Positions 41,814 to 51,496 of a stretch of 64,000 nucleotides of DNA are shown here, piece by piece. Both the position numbers and the translations under genes were made by a program. How positions within the stretch are numbered: the first letter of the stretch is position 1; the number at the start of each line of letters is the position of its first letter. Below the pieces are notes generated by a model. That model ran no database searches. It saw nothing but the letters and a program-made list of their open reading frames with translations, and was not told the origin of the DNA. Source of the DNA: Pelagibius sp. CAU 1746 (GTDB taxonomy: Bacteria; Pseudomonadota; Alphaproteobacteria; Kiloniellales; Kiloniellaceae); contig NZ_JBDOQT010000001.1 in the NCBI RefSeq assembly GCF_039839785.1, positions 124,001 to 188,000 on the forward strand, written 5' to 3'.

Positions 41814-42441
41814 GCAGAAGCTCCCCTTCGGCGGATTCAACTTGGGCCAGCCAGCGATCGCGCAGCAGCTTGCGGGCGCGGGCCAGACGCGACATCACGG
41901 TGCCCAGCGGCACGCCGACGATCTCGGCGATGGCCTTGTAGGAGAGGTCTTCGAATTCCCGCAGCACGATCACCTCGCGGAATTCGATCGGCAGGCTGCC
42001 GACGAGATGGCCGAGCTTCATCTCCTGTTCGCTCTTGATCAGCTTCAGTTCCGGGTCGTCGCCGGGGTCCGCCGGCGGCGCTCCTCGCGGCGGCGGCTCC
42101 GCTTCGTCGGCGTAGCGGTCCTCCGGCAACGGCAGGGCCATGTCCCGGCGGCGGCGCGCCGCGTGACTGCGAAAGCTGTTTCGGACGATGCCCAGCAACC
42201 AGGGCTTGGCGTCCTCGCCCTTGAGGTTTCCGATGTATCTGAAGGCGCGCAGATAGGCGTCCTGCACGATATCGTCGGCATCGCCCTCGTCGCGAGCGAG
42301 CCAACGCGCCAGGTTATAGGCCGCATCGAGGTGCGGCAGCACCAGGGCTTCGAAGCGATGCTGGTCATCGAGCGTGCCGGCGGGATCGTTAGGGCGCAGG
42401 GAAAACCTCCTCTGACGGTACTTACCGCCGTGCGTCGGCAT
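41800..42441 (-). CDS. ECF RNA polymerase sigma factor
   Basis: This is a 213-residue sigma-70 family protein of the extracytoplasmic function group. Region 2: FEALVLPHLDAAYNLARWLARDEGDADDIVQDAYLRAFRYIGN. A linker rich in P and D follows. Region 4: LPIEFREVIVLREFEDLSYKAIAEIVGVPLGTVMSRLARARKLLRDRW. It leads a four-gene operon with its anti-sigma factor, a Tat-exported phosphoesterase and a cupredoxin. Such sigma factors usually drive their own operon. I could not identify the promoter with confidence. Confidence 0.9.
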   Translation of the reverse strand: MPTHGGKYRQRRFSLRPNDPAGTLDDQHRFEALVLPHLDAAYNLARWLARDEGDADDIVQDAYLRAFRYIGNLKGEDAKPWLLGIVRNSFRSHAARRRRDMALPLPEDRYADEAEPPPRGAPPADPGDDPELKLIKSEQEMKLGHLVGSLPIEFREVIVLREFEDLSYKAIAEIVGVPLGTVMSRLARARKLLRDRWLAQVESAEGELLHGLR

Positions 42442-42552
42442 CTATTCCCTTGAGGTAGGTGATTTCCCGGCGGAGAGTCTTCACAACCGCGTTAACGGCC
42501 CGCTGCCGGCAGTCCTCGAAAAGCCGCGGGGCCCCAGCCGGACCCTTCCCGG

Positions 42553-43680
42553 TCAGGCGAATTCGACGATCTGGCGGATCGCCGCGCCGCTGGCCAGGCG
42601 GTCCATGCCCTCGTTGATCTCCTCGAGCTTCAGGTGATGAGTGACCAGGCGGTCGACCGGCAGGCGGCCGCGGCCGTAGAGGCCCAGCAGGCGGGGCAGG
42701 TCGCGCGAGGGCACGGAGCTGCCGATGTAGCTGCCGCGCAGGGTCTTCTCCTCGGCCACCAGGCTGATCGCCGGGATGGAGAGCATCGCCGAGGGATGCG
42801 GCAGCCCCGCCGTCACCGCCGTGCCGCCGCGCCGGGCGATGGCGTAGGCCAGTTCCAGCGCCTTGGCCGAACCGGCCATTTCGGCAGCCACGTCGACGCC
42901 GCCGGAGGTCGCCTCCTTCACCTTGGCCACCACCTCGGGGTCGTCGGCGCGGAAGGCGTCGGTGGCGCCCAGCTTCAGGGCGAAGTCGAGCTTGTCCTGC
43001 TGCATGTCGACGGCGACGATCTGCTCGGCGCCCGAGGCGACGGCCGCCAGCAGCGCGGCCAGGCCGACTCCGCCCAGGCCGACCACGGCGGCGCGCTGGC
43101 CCGGCTTCACGGCGGCGGTGTTGATCACCGCGCCGGCCCCGGTCAGCACCGCGCAGCCGAAGACCGCGGCGATGTCGAGCGGGATCGCCCGGTCGATCTT
43201 CACCAGCGAGCGGCGCGAGACGGTGGTGTACTCGGCGAATGCGGAGACGCCGACATGGTGGTTGATCGGCTGGCCGTTCTTCGAGAAAGGGCGCTCGCCG
43301 GACAGCAGCTCGCCGGCGGTGTTGTGCAGCGCGCCGGGCTCGCAGAGCGCCGGGCGCCCCTCGCAGCAGGGCCCGCAGTGGCCGCAGCTCGGCACGAAGA
43401 CGAAGATCACATGGTCGCCGGCCTCAAGGTCGTCGACGTCGGCGCCGATCTCCACCACCACGCCGGCGGCCTCATGCCCCAGCACCATGGGCGTCGGGCG
43501 CGGCCGGTCGCCGTTGATGACCGAGAGGTCGGAGTGGCAGATGCCGGCGGCCTCGATCTTCACCAGCACTTCGCCCTTGCCCGGCCCTTCCAGATCGACC
43601 TCCTGGACGACCAACGGCTTGCTGTCGCCGTAGGGCGCCGCTGCCTGCGTGTTCTCCAATACCGCTGCGCGTACTTTCAC
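42553..43680 (-). CDS. Zinc-dependent alcohol dehydrogenase (MDR superfamily)
   Basis: This is a 375-residue class III-like medium-chain dehydrogenase. Catalytic zinc site: GICHSDL and GHEAAGVV. Structural zinc loop: CGHCGPCCEGRPALC. Cofactor motif: VVGLGGVGLAALLAAV followed by VDMQQDKL, with Asp at the end of the second strand indicating NAD preference. The substrate is probably an alcohol or S-hydroxymethyl thiol. The MaoC hydratase gene lies 31 nt upstream on the same strand, so they may be co-transcribed. Confidence 0.85.
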   Translation of the reverse strand: MKVRAAVLENTQAAAPYGDSKPLVVQEVDLEGPGKGEVLVKIEAAGICHSDLSVINGDRPRPTPMVLGHEAAGVVVEIGADVDDLEAGDHVIFVFVPSCGHCGPCCEGRPALCEPGALHNTAGELLSGERPFSKNGQPINHHVGVSAFAEYTTVSRRSLVKIDRAIPLDIAAVFGCAVLTGAGAVINTAAVKPGQRAAVVGLGGVGLAALLAAVASGAEQIVAVDMQQDKLDFALKLGATDAFRADDPEVVAKVKEATSGGVDVAAEMAGSAKALELAYAIARRGGTAVTAGLPHPSAMLSIPAISLVAEEKTLRGSYIGSSVPSRDLPRLLGLYGRGRLPVDRLVTHHLKLEEINEGMDRLASGAAIRQIVEFA

Positions 43681-43711
43681 CTTGGCTTTCCTCTTCCTCG
43701 GGATTGATCCT

Positions 43712-44152
43712 TCAGCCCTCTTCGCGCCGCGGCACCTTGACCACGGCCTCGCCTTCCAGGACCGCGGTTTCGCCCACCCTGCAGTCGCAGCGCAGCTCGG
43801 CGCGCTGCCGCTCGGCGTTCAGTTTCGTCACCTCGACGATGGCCTCCACCGTGTCGCCGATCTTCACCGGCGCCAGAAAGCGCAGGGTCTGCGAGATGTA
43901 GATGGCGCCGGGCCCGGGCAGGCGCGTGCCGATCACCGCCGAGATCAGCCCGGCCGTGTAGAGCCCATGGGCAATGCGGCCCTTGAAGGGCGTGCGCGCG
44001 GCGAAGTGCTCGGACAGGTGGATCGGGTTGCGGTCGCCGGTGATCTCGGCGAAACCGACCACATCCGAGGAACTGACGGTTTTCGAATAGGTCTCCGTCA
44101 TGCCGACGCTGAGGTCTTCGAAGTAGAGGGTCTGGAAAGGCAGGATCGTCAT
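43712..44152 (-). CDS. MaoC-like (R)-specific enoyl-CoA hydratase
   Basis: This is a 146-residue hotdog-fold hydratase. Catalytic motif: SSDVVGFAEITGDRNPIHLSEHFA (Asp and His of the D-x4-H type), followed by GRIAHGLYTAGLISAVIG. It hydrates trans-2-enoyl-CoA to (R)-3-hydroxyacyl-CoA. I start it at the ATG at 44152, where GTGGAG stands about 7 nt upstream; the longer frame to 44200 adds residues not typical of the family. Confidence 0.85.
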   Translation of the reverse strand: MTILPFQTLYFEDLSVGMTETYSKTVSSSDVVGFAEITGDRNPIHLSEHFAARTPFKGRIAHGLYTAGLISAVIGTRLPGPGAIYISQTLRFLAPVKIGDTVEAIVEVTKLNAERQRAELRCDCRVGETAVLEGEAVVKVPRREEG

Positions 44153-44227
44153 GTCGGGCTCCACGCCGCAATCATAGAGTCCGGGGTGACGGCGGAACAA
44201 GCCCGGGCGGCGGGAACGGCGCCCGCC

Positions 44228-45664
44228 TCAGCGCCCGCCGGTCAAGAGGGCGAAAACCGGAACCAGGACGGCGGCGGCCAAGAGGGTGAAGCCCAGGTTC
44301 CAGCTCCAGGTAAGGTCGCGCGAGGAGATGCCGCTGATGCGCTCGATCAGCAGCACCACCGTGGAAAAGGGCGAGAAGGTCATGGAGAGAGCCCAGCCGC
44401 AGGAAATCGCCAGTGCGATCAAGGTCGGGTCGGCAGGCAGCACCGGCAGGCTGCCGATCAGGCTGCCGAAGAAAACCGACGTCATGATGGGGCTGAGCGC
44501 CAGGAGGCTGAGCAGGGAAATACAGACCGGCAGCAGCGACAGGAAAACGAAGTCGGGCATGGCATCGAGGCCCAGGAACCGCGCCCAGGTCTGCGCCGGG
44601 ATCAGCGCCGCCGTCACCCGGCCGAGATAACCGGAGCAGGCCAGGGTCACCGCGACCGGCGCCGCGCCGGCCAGCTTGGTGAAGATGATGACGTCGAGCC
44701 GCTGGGCGGCAGCGGCCAAGGCGCCCTGCGGCGCGCCGAGGTTCTGCACCAACAGCCAGCCCACCAGCATGACCGGGCAGGAGATCATCAGCCCGAAGAC
44801 CACGGTCTCGCCGGTGAGCCACATGACCAGCGCGCTCATCCCGAACAGCCAGGCGCAAGCGAGCAGGAAACGGATGAAGGCGGCGCGCGGAAAAGCCGGC
44901 GCCTGGCCGGCGGCCTTCGGCCTGTTGGCGCGAAAGGTGATCTGGTCTTCCAGAGCGCCGAGCACCAGAAGACCGAGGAAGATGCAGGCGCCGACGAAAA
45001 TCCAGTACCGCCGGTCGGTGCCGGGAATCAACTCCATCAACGCCAGGGGCGCGATGGCCGTGGGCGACCAGATCACGCACCAGGCAAAGCCGCGCAGCAT
45101 GGCGCTGATCTGGCGGCGCTGGCGGAGCGGGTTCAGGGCATCGCCCGGCCGCGCGCGCTCGATGCCGCGCTGGATCAGCGGCACCAGAAAGCTGACCACC
45201 CCGACATTGAAAAGCACCGCCATGACCGCGCTGCCCAGATTCAAGGCGTAGTAGCGCCGTCCCGGCGGCTGCTTGGTCAGATAGTCGCCGCAGCGCGCCA
45301 GCGCGGGGGAGGTCGCAGCGGCCTCATGCAGCAGGTTCAAAAGCAGCAGGAAAGCCATGAGGAAGCTCGCCTGGGCCAGCCCCGACAACAGCACCGCTGC
45401 GGGCTCGGGGTGCAGCCAAACCGCCAGCAGCGTCAACACGGAGCAAAGCGAAAGGAGGTATTTCTCCCGCAGGCCGTAGTCGCGCACCGCGGCCAGGGCG
45501 CAGATGAAGACCGCGCCGTCCGACCCCAACTGCAGCGCCGCGCTGCCGCTCAGCCGCGCGGCCAGCTCCAGCACCATCACCGCCAACAGGCAAACCACCA
45601 CGATCGGGCGGTTTCCGGCAGCTTGGGCCGGCGCCTCCGCAGGAGTGCGAAGAGATTCAGACAT
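44228..45664 (-). CDS. Multi-pass membrane protein of unknown function
   Basis: This is a 478-residue hydrophobic protein with around eleven membrane segments and a polar loop at about 170-190 (RGIERARPGDALNPLRQRR). The halves each carry an FSPFSTV/WSPTAIAPLAL-like segment (CVIWSPTAIAPLALMELI and ALSMTFSPFSTVVLLIERI), an inverted-repeat pattern seen in ion-transporter superfamily carriers such as ArsB/NhaD or short-chain fatty acid permeases. I cannot place it in a named family. It ends 75 nt upstream of the MaoC start on the same strand. Confidence 0.65.
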   Translation of the reverse strand: MSESLRTPAEAPAQAAGNRPIVVVCLLAVMVLELAARLSGSAALQLGSDGAVFICALAAVRDYGLREKYLLSLCSVLTLLAVWLHPEPAAVLLSGLAQASFLMAFLLLLNLLHEAAATSPALARCGDYLTKQPPGRRYYALNLGSAVMAVLFNVGVVSFLVPLIQRGIERARPGDALNPLRQRRQISAMLRGFAWCVIWSPTAIAPLALMELIPGTDRRYWIFVGACIFLGLLVLGALEDQITFRANRPKAAGQAPAFPRAAFIRFLLACAWLFGMSALVMWLTGETVVFGLMISCPVMLVGWLLVQNLGAPQGALAAAAQRLDVIIFTKLAGAAPVAVTLACSGYLGRVTAALIPAQTWARFLGLDAMPDFVFLSLLPVCISLLSLLALSPIMTSVFFGSLIGSLPVLPADPTLIALAISCGWALSMTFSPFSTVVLLIERISGISSRDLTWSWNLGFTLLAAAVLVPVFALLTGGR

Positions 45665-45807
45665 ATCTTGGTCGCACTGCCCTTCCGGGTCGAGGGAGAA
45701 CGATCGGGACTTGGCGCGAGGCCGGCGCCACCGACAACGAAGACAAGATTAACCGTTCAATCACTCGCCCGCCAGTCGATAGGCGCTACGCCGATGCAAT
45801 CGCGCGT

Positions 45808-46596
45808 CTATGTCCTGGGATCGAGCAGAGGGCGCAAACGGTCGCGGCAGGCCAGGAGTTGCGGCAGGTAGCGCTCGATCATCTGCGGCAGGGCGCTCCT
45901 TGCGACATTGGCGCCGATGTTCATGGCGGCCACCACCCGGCCCTCGCTGTCGATGAGCGGCACCGAGAGCGAGCAGAGCCCCAGCTCCAGTTCCTGGTCG
46001 ATGCCGGCATAGCCCTGTTCGGCGACCCGGGCCAGGATCTCCATGATCGCCTCCACGTCGGTCACCGTGTGCGGCGTGTGGGTGCGGCGCTCGGAGCGGT
46101 CCAGAATCGCGCGCGCCTCGGCCGGCGGCAGCGCCGCCAGCAGCACCCGCCCCATGGAAGAGCAGTAGGCCGGCAGCCGGCTGCCCGGCGTCAGGTTGAT
46201 GGCCATGACCCGCTTCTGCGAGGCGCGGGCCACGTAGATAACCTCCGTGGCGTCCAAAAGGGAGACCGAGGCGCTCTCCCCCGTCGCCTGGGAGAGGTCT
46301 TCCAGGAAGGGCTGCACCGTCGCCGGCAGGGAGGCCGAACGGTAGTAGGCGTGGCCGAGGCGCAGGGTGCGCGGGGCGAGGCGGAAGTACTTGCCGTCGT
46401 AGTCGGCATAGCCCAGGGCGTTGAGGGTCAAGAGGCAGCGCCGCGCCGTCGCCCGGTCCAGCCCCGTGCGCTCGGCCGCGTCGGACACCGAAAGCCCGGT
46501 CGCGCCTTCCTGGAAGGCCTCGATCACGGCCAGGCCCTTGGCCAGGCCCTGCATGACGTCGGTCGGCCGCCGGTCCGCCAGCCAGTCTTTCTGCAC
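45808..46596 (-). CDS. IclR-family regulator, PcaR/PobR-like
   Basis: This is a 262-residue IclR regulator: N-terminal winged helix (LAVIEAFQEGATGLSVSDAAERTGLDRATARRCLLTLNALGYA) and C-terminal effector domain (RVMAINLTPGSRLPAYCSSMGRVLLAALP, GYAGIDQELELGLCSLSVPL). The sequence pattern matches the beta-ketoadipate subgroup (PcaR/PcaU/PobR). GTG start at 46596, with a perfect AGGAGGTGA 7 nt upstream. It is divergent from the CoA-transferase/thiolase operon, which it presumably controls through the sites at 46637-46669. Confidence 0.85.
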   Translation of the reverse strand: MQKDWLADRRPTDVMQGLAKGLAVIEAFQEGATGLSVSDAAERTGLDRATARRCLLTLNALGYADYDGKYFRLAPRTLRLGHAYYRSASLPATVQPFLEDLSQATGESASVSLLDATEVIYVARASQKRVMAINLTPGSRLPAYCSSMGRVLLAALPPAEARAILDRSERRTHTPHTVTDVEAIMEILARVAEQGYAGIDQELELGLCSLSVPLIDSEGRVVAAMNIGANVARSALPQMIERYLPQLLACRDRLRPLLDPRT

Positions 46597-46636
46597 GCTT
46601 TGTCACCTCCTGATGCCTTGCTGGAAGAGCCAGTAT

Positions 46637-46669
46637 GTGCGTTATTTGAACAAATATCAATAATCGCAC
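46637..46669. promoter_or_regulatory. Inverted pair of PcaR-like operator half-sites
   Basis: TATCAATAATCGCAC (plus, 46655-46669) and GTTCAAATAACGCAC (minus, 46651-46637) face away from each other. As I recall it, the Pseudomonas putida PcaR site is GTTCGATAATCGCAC; these match at 12 and 11 of 15 positions. A smaller TATTTG/CAAATA dyad lies inside. The position in the divergent iclR/CoA-transferase gap fits a shared operator. Confidence 0.65.
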
Positions 46670-46789
46670 AAACAGGCTTGAGACGGCAGCGGCGATCTGA
46701 GACCTAATAGGCAAGAAAACGTCCCAGGATGCCGCCCCGGAGTATTTGGGACAGGAGCCCTTGGACCAGCAAGATTTCGGGAGGATGAC

Positions 46790-47647
46790 TTGGCCGTCTT
46801 TCAATCGCTGTCCCAGGCGATCAGCGAGAACCTTCATACCGGCGACAGCGTGGCCTTCGAGGGTTTCACCCATCTGATCCCCCATGCCGCCGCCCACGAG
46901 GTGATCCGGCAGGGCATCGGCGAGCTGACGCTGATCCGCATGACCCCCGACGTGATCTACGACCAGTTGATCGGCATGGGCCTGGTGAAAAAGCTGATCT
47001 TCTCCTACGCCGGCAACCCCGGCGTCGGCCTGCTGCGCCGCCTGCGCGACGCGGTGGAGAACGGCTGGCCGCAGCCGCTGGAGATCGAGGAGCACTCCCA
47101 CGCCGCCATGGCCAACGCCTACGAGGCCGGGGCCGCCGGCCTGCCGCTGGCGGTCTTCCGCGGCTACAAGGGCGCCGGCCTGGCCAAGGTGAACCCCAGG
47201 ATCAAATCGGTCACCTGCCCCTTCAGCGGCGAAGTGCTGGCCGCCGTACCCTCGCTGCGGCCCGACGTGGCGGTCATCCACGCCCAAAAGGCCAGCAAGA
47301 AGGGCGACGTGCTGATCGAGGGCATCGTCGGCGTGCAGAAGGAAGCGGTGCTGGCTGCAAAGCGCGCCGTCGTCACCGTGGAAGAGGTGGTCGACGACTT
47401 CGCCGGGGTGCATCCCAACTCCTGCGTGCTGCCGCACTGGACCGTCACCGCCATCGCCCAGGTGCCAGGCGGGGCCCATCCCTCCTACGCCCACGGCTAC
47501 TACGAGCGCGACAACCAGAGCTACCTGGCCTGGGACGAGGTCGCCGCCGACCGCGAGCGCTTCCAGGCCTGGATGCAGGAGAACGTGATCGCCGCCACGC
47601 CGGAGGACTTCACCGCACGCGTTGCCAAGGTGAGGACCGCGAAATGA
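46790..47647 (+). CDS. CoA-transferase subunit A (3-oxoadipate type, CatI-like)
   Basis: This is a 285-residue alpha subunit of a class I CoA-transferase: GDSVAFEGFTHLIPHAAAHEVIRQG, LTLIRMTPDVIYDQLIGMGLVKKLIFSYAGNPGVG and PDVAVIHAQKASKKGDVLIEG. It is longer than the classical PcaI (about 230 residues) and fits the CatI/glutaconate-CoA-transferase-like group. Together with subunit B it moves CoA from succinyl-CoA to a dicarboxylate, probably 3-oxoadipate given the thiolase downstream. TTG start at 46790, with GGGAGG just upstream. Its stop overlaps the next ATG. Confidence 0.83.
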   Translation: MAVFQSLSQAISENLHTGDSVAFEGFTHLIPHAAAHEVIRQGIGELTLIRMTPDVIYDQLIGMGLVKKLIFSYAGNPGVGLLRRLRDAVENGWPQPLEIEEHSHAAMANAYEAGAAGLPLAVFRGYKGAGLAKVNPRIKSVTCPFSGEVLAAVPSLRPDVAVIHAQKASKKGDVLIEGIVGVQKEAVLAAKRAVVTVEEVVDDFAGVHPNSCVLPHWTVTAIAQVPGGAHPSYAHGYYERDNQSYLAWDEVAADRERFQAWMQENVIAATPEDFTARVAKVRTAK

Positions 47648-48435
47648 CCGAACAGAACTTCATCCCCCAAGATTTTACGGCCGACGAGATGATGACCATC
47701 GCCGCGGCGCGGGCGCTGGGCAACGACGACGTCTGCTTCGTCGGCATCGGCGCGCCCTCGGCCGCCTGCAACGTGGCGCGCCTCACCCACGCGCCGGACA
47801 TCACCCTGATCTACGAGAGCGGTACCATCGGCACCGCGCCGGACGTGCTGCCGCTGTCCATCGGCGACGGCATCCTCTGCGAGACCGCGGTCACCACCGT
47901 CTCGGTGCCGGAGATGTTCCGCTACTGGCTGCAGGGCGGGCGCATCACCATCGGCTTCCTGGGCGCCGCGCAGTTGGACCGCTTCGGCAACATCAACACC
48001 ACGGTGATCGGCGACTACGCCAAGCCGAAGACGCGCCTGCCCGGCGGCGGCGGCGCGCCGGAGATCGCCTCTTCCTGCGGGCAGATCTTCATCACCATGA
48101 AGCAGTCCAAGCGCGGCATGGTGGAGAAGATCGACTTCGTCACCTCCTTCGGCCACGGCGAAGGCGGCAAGGCGCGCGAGAAGCTGGGCCTCGCCACCAA
48201 GGGGCCGACGCTGCTGATCACGGACCTCGCCGTCTGGAAGACCGCTCCGGAGAGCGGCGAGTTCGTCGTCGCCTCCCTACACCCCGGCGCGACCCGCGAG
48301 CAGGTCACCGAAACCTGCGGCTGGACTCCACGCTTCGCCGAGACTGTCGAGGAAACCCCGCCGCCGAGCGAGCTCGAACTCAAGACCCTGCGCGACCTGA
48401 AAGCGCGCACCGCCGCGGCCCACGGCAAAGCCTGA
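47644..48435 (+). CDS. CoA-transferase subunit B (CatJ-like)
   Basis: This is a 263-residue beta subunit with the active-site glutamate in ITLIYESGTIGTAPDVLPL (ESGTIG). Other landmarks are FVGIGAPSAACNVARLTH, GGRITIGFLGAAQLDRFGNINTT and LPGGGGAPEIASSC. The start overlaps the subunit A stop by 4 nt (ATGA). Length matches the CatJ group. The thiolase gene begins 10 nt later. Confidence 0.85.
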   Translation: MTEQNFIPQDFTADEMMTIAAARALGNDDVCFVGIGAPSAACNVARLTHAPDITLIYESGTIGTAPDVLPLSIGDGILCETAVTTVSVPEMFRYWLQGGRITIGFLGAAQLDRFGNINTTVIGDYAKPKTRLPGGGGAPEIASSCGQIFITMKQSKRGMVEKIDFVTSFGHGEGGKAREKLGLATKGPTLLITDLAVWKTAPESGEFVVASLHPGATREQVTETCGWTPRFAETVEETPPPSELELKTLRDLKARTAAAHGKA

Positions 48436-48445
48436 GGAACCCGTT

Positions 48446-49648
<1,203 letters not shown>

Positions 49649-49651
<3 letters not shown>

Positions 49652-49678
49652 GCCCTGCGCGTCTGGGCCCTGCGCGTT
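49649..49678. repeat. Two tandem 15-bp repeats starting at the thiolase stop codon
   Basis: TAGGCCCTGCGCGTC (49649-49663) and TGGGCCCTGCGCGTT (49664-49678) are adjacent and agree at 13 of 15 positions. The first begins with the TAG stop of the thiolase. The second reaches the stop codon of the convergent nnrS gene, filling the gap between them. Confidence 0.75.
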
Positions 49679-50898
49679 CAATCCTGCGCGCGCCGCCCCG
49701 AGAGGTAGAGCGGCGCGTAGCGCAGCACGAAGAGGGCAAAGGCCGCGGTCCACAAGGCACCTGAAGCGTGCAGCAAGGGGGTATAGGCCTCCGGCGCGAG
49801 CGAGGCCGCGACCCGCAGCGCCGCGGCGGCGGTGATCATCAGGTAGATCAGCGTCGTCCAGCCATCGGCGGTCAACGCCCGGCCGCTGTGCCCCAGGCTG
49901 GCCCGGGTCATCACCGCCAGGGTCATCGAGCCGATGGCCCCAGCAGTCAGGGCGTGCAGGCCGGCGGTGGTCGCCGGCACCTCCGGCACCACAATGCCCA
50001 GGGCCAGCAGCAGCAGCCCCAGAGGCACCCAGAGGAAAGCCAGGTGCAGGCTCCACAGCAGCGGCTCCGGCAGGCTGCGCAGTCCCTGCCAGCGGGCCAG
50101 CCGCACGGCATTGAGGACCCCCGCCAGCAGCAGCAGGCCGCCCACCACGGCGTGATCCGGCAGCACCACCCAGGCGCCGAGAGCCGCCACGGTCGACAAG
50201 AGGCACAGCTTGTCGAAAGCGCCGAAGGGCGCCGGCATGGCATCCTGGCCGCGTTTGGCCAGCCAGTTGCGGGTGAAGCTGGGCAGGATGCGCCCGCCGA
50301 TCAGGCAGATGAGCAGCACCACCGCGGCCACGCCCAAGCGCTGCCCGGCCGCTCCCAGGTCGGGGTATCCCGGAAGAGCAATCCCGCCCGCCTCCAGATG
50401 GGTCATGAGGTTGGCGGCCAGCAGGACGCTGAGGACCAGGGGCAGCGGCAGGTTGCGCCAGTTGCGCCCGGCGACGATCTCGCGCAGGGCCAGCGCCAGC
50501 AGCAGCACCAGAAAAGCCATGTCGAGGACGGCAGTGGGCAAGACGCCGAGCCCGGCGGAGACCAGCATGGCCAGGCGGCCCAGCAGCCAGGTGCCGGCCA
50601 GGACCGCCAGCGCCACCCCCTGAACGGGCAGGCGTCCCGTCCAATTGGGCACGGCGGTCAGCAGGAAACCGGCGATGACCGCGCCGGCGAAACCGAAGAT
50701 CATTTCGTGAGCGTGCCAGGCCAGGGGGTCGACGAGCAGCGGCAATTCGAAGACGCCGAGAAACTGACCCAGCCACAGCGGCAGGGCCAGGGCGGCCCAG
50801 AGCCCGGCGCCGAGGAAAAAGGGCCGGAAGCCCTGACGGAACAGGGCCGGCCCCCTGTAGTCCCGGCGCCGGGCCTGAACCGATTCGCTACCCGTCAT
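49678..50898 (-). CDS. nnrS: NnrS family membrane protein
   Basis: This is a 406-residue inner-membrane haem-copper protein of the NnrS family, linked to NO stress in denitrifiers. About twelve helices; landmarks: LFRQGFRPFFLGAGLWA, LAWHAHEMIFGFAGAVIAGFLLTAVPNWTG, GGRILPSFTRNWLA, LHALTAGAIGSMTLAVMTRASLGHSGR. The histidines in these segments are the likely metal ligands. It is last in the nitrate operon; its ATG overlaps the hemerythrin stop (ATGA). Confidence 0.88.
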   Translation of the reverse strand: MTGSESVQARRRDYRGPALFRQGFRPFFLGAGLWAALALPLWLGQFLGVFELPLLVDPLAWHAHEMIFGFAGAVIAGFLLTAVPNWTGRLPVQGVALAVLAGTWLLGRLAMLVSAGLGVLPTAVLDMAFLVLLLALALREIVAGRNWRNLPLPLVLSVLLAANLMTHLEAGGIALPGYPDLGAAGQRLGVAAVVLLICLIGGRILPSFTRNWLAKRGQDAMPAPFGAFDKLCLLSTVAALGAWVVLPDHAVVGGLLLLAGVLNAVRLARWQGLRSLPEPLLWSLHLAFLWVPLGLLLLALGIVVPEVPATTAGLHALTAGAIGSMTLAVMTRASLGHSGRALTADGWTTLIYLMITAAAALRVAASLAPEAYTPLLHASGALWTAAFALFVLRYAPLYLSGRRAQD

Positions 50899-51467
50899 GT
50901 CTTCTCCTTTTCCGCGCCGCCTTGTGCGTCTTCCTGACGGCGGCGCAGCAGGCGCGCCGAAAGACGGACCAGATCTTCCTCCGAAAGGCGCCGGCGGGCC
51001 AGCGGCAGCAAGACGGAATTCTCCAGCGCCAGGTGGCGGCGCTCGTTGCGGGCGAAGTCGATCATCGCCTCGCGCAGTCCGGGAAATGCCGATGGCGGCT
51101 GCGCCTCGGCCAAGGCCTTCTCCAGGCCCTCGATCAGTATGTCGGCCAGATGCCGGTCGCCCGCATGCTCGGCTGTCAGCGCCGAGAGCACCCGATCGAT
51201 CTCGTCTTCGGGCGGACAGCGTTCTTGCATCAGGGGGAAGAGATCCTCCTCCTCGTCGCGCACGTGCATCGCCGCGTCATGGCGCAGGAAATCCAGAACC
51301 TCCGCCGTCAACGTCCAGTCGAGAGTCTCGGCCAGGGCCATTTCCTCGATCAGATTGCAGAGCTTTCGCTGGCGGAAATGCTCGGCGAAGAAGAAATCCA
51401 AGGGATCGCTGAGCAAGGCCACCGACGCTGGTTCGATCTGCGGCGAGCTTCGTTGTGCGGCATTCAT
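50895..51467 (-). CDS. Hemerythrin HHE domain protein
   Basis: This is a 190-residue four-helix protein with the diiron ligand pattern: FFFAEHFRQRKLC (first His), LRHDAAMHVRDEEEDLFPLM (H..H..E), LTAEHAGDRHL and NERRHLALENSVLLPLA. It probably senses or handles O2, NO or iron; stand-alone members such as YtfE/Dnr-linked proteins repair iron-sulfur centres after NO damage. The ATG at 51467 has GGGAGGG 4 nt upstream. It lies between the PPIase and nnrS genes in the nitrate operon. Confidence 0.83.
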   Translation of the reverse strand: MNAAQRSSPQIEPASVALLSDPLDFFFAEHFRQRKLCNLIEEMALAETLDWTLTAEVLDFLRHDAAMHVRDEEEDLFPLMQERCPPEDEIDRVLSALTAEHAGDRHLADILIEGLEKALAEAQPPSAFPGLREAMIDFARNERRHLALENSVLLPLARRRLSEEDLVRLSARLLRRRQEDAQGGAEKEKT

Positions 51468-51496
51468 CGCGCCCTCCCTTGCGCTGTTCTTGTCGA

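Noticed and set aside
42442-42552. Possible ECF-type autoregulatory promoter before the sigma gene
   Set aside because: GGGAAATCACC on the minus strand vaguely resembles a -35, but I found no matching -10 at a standard distance.
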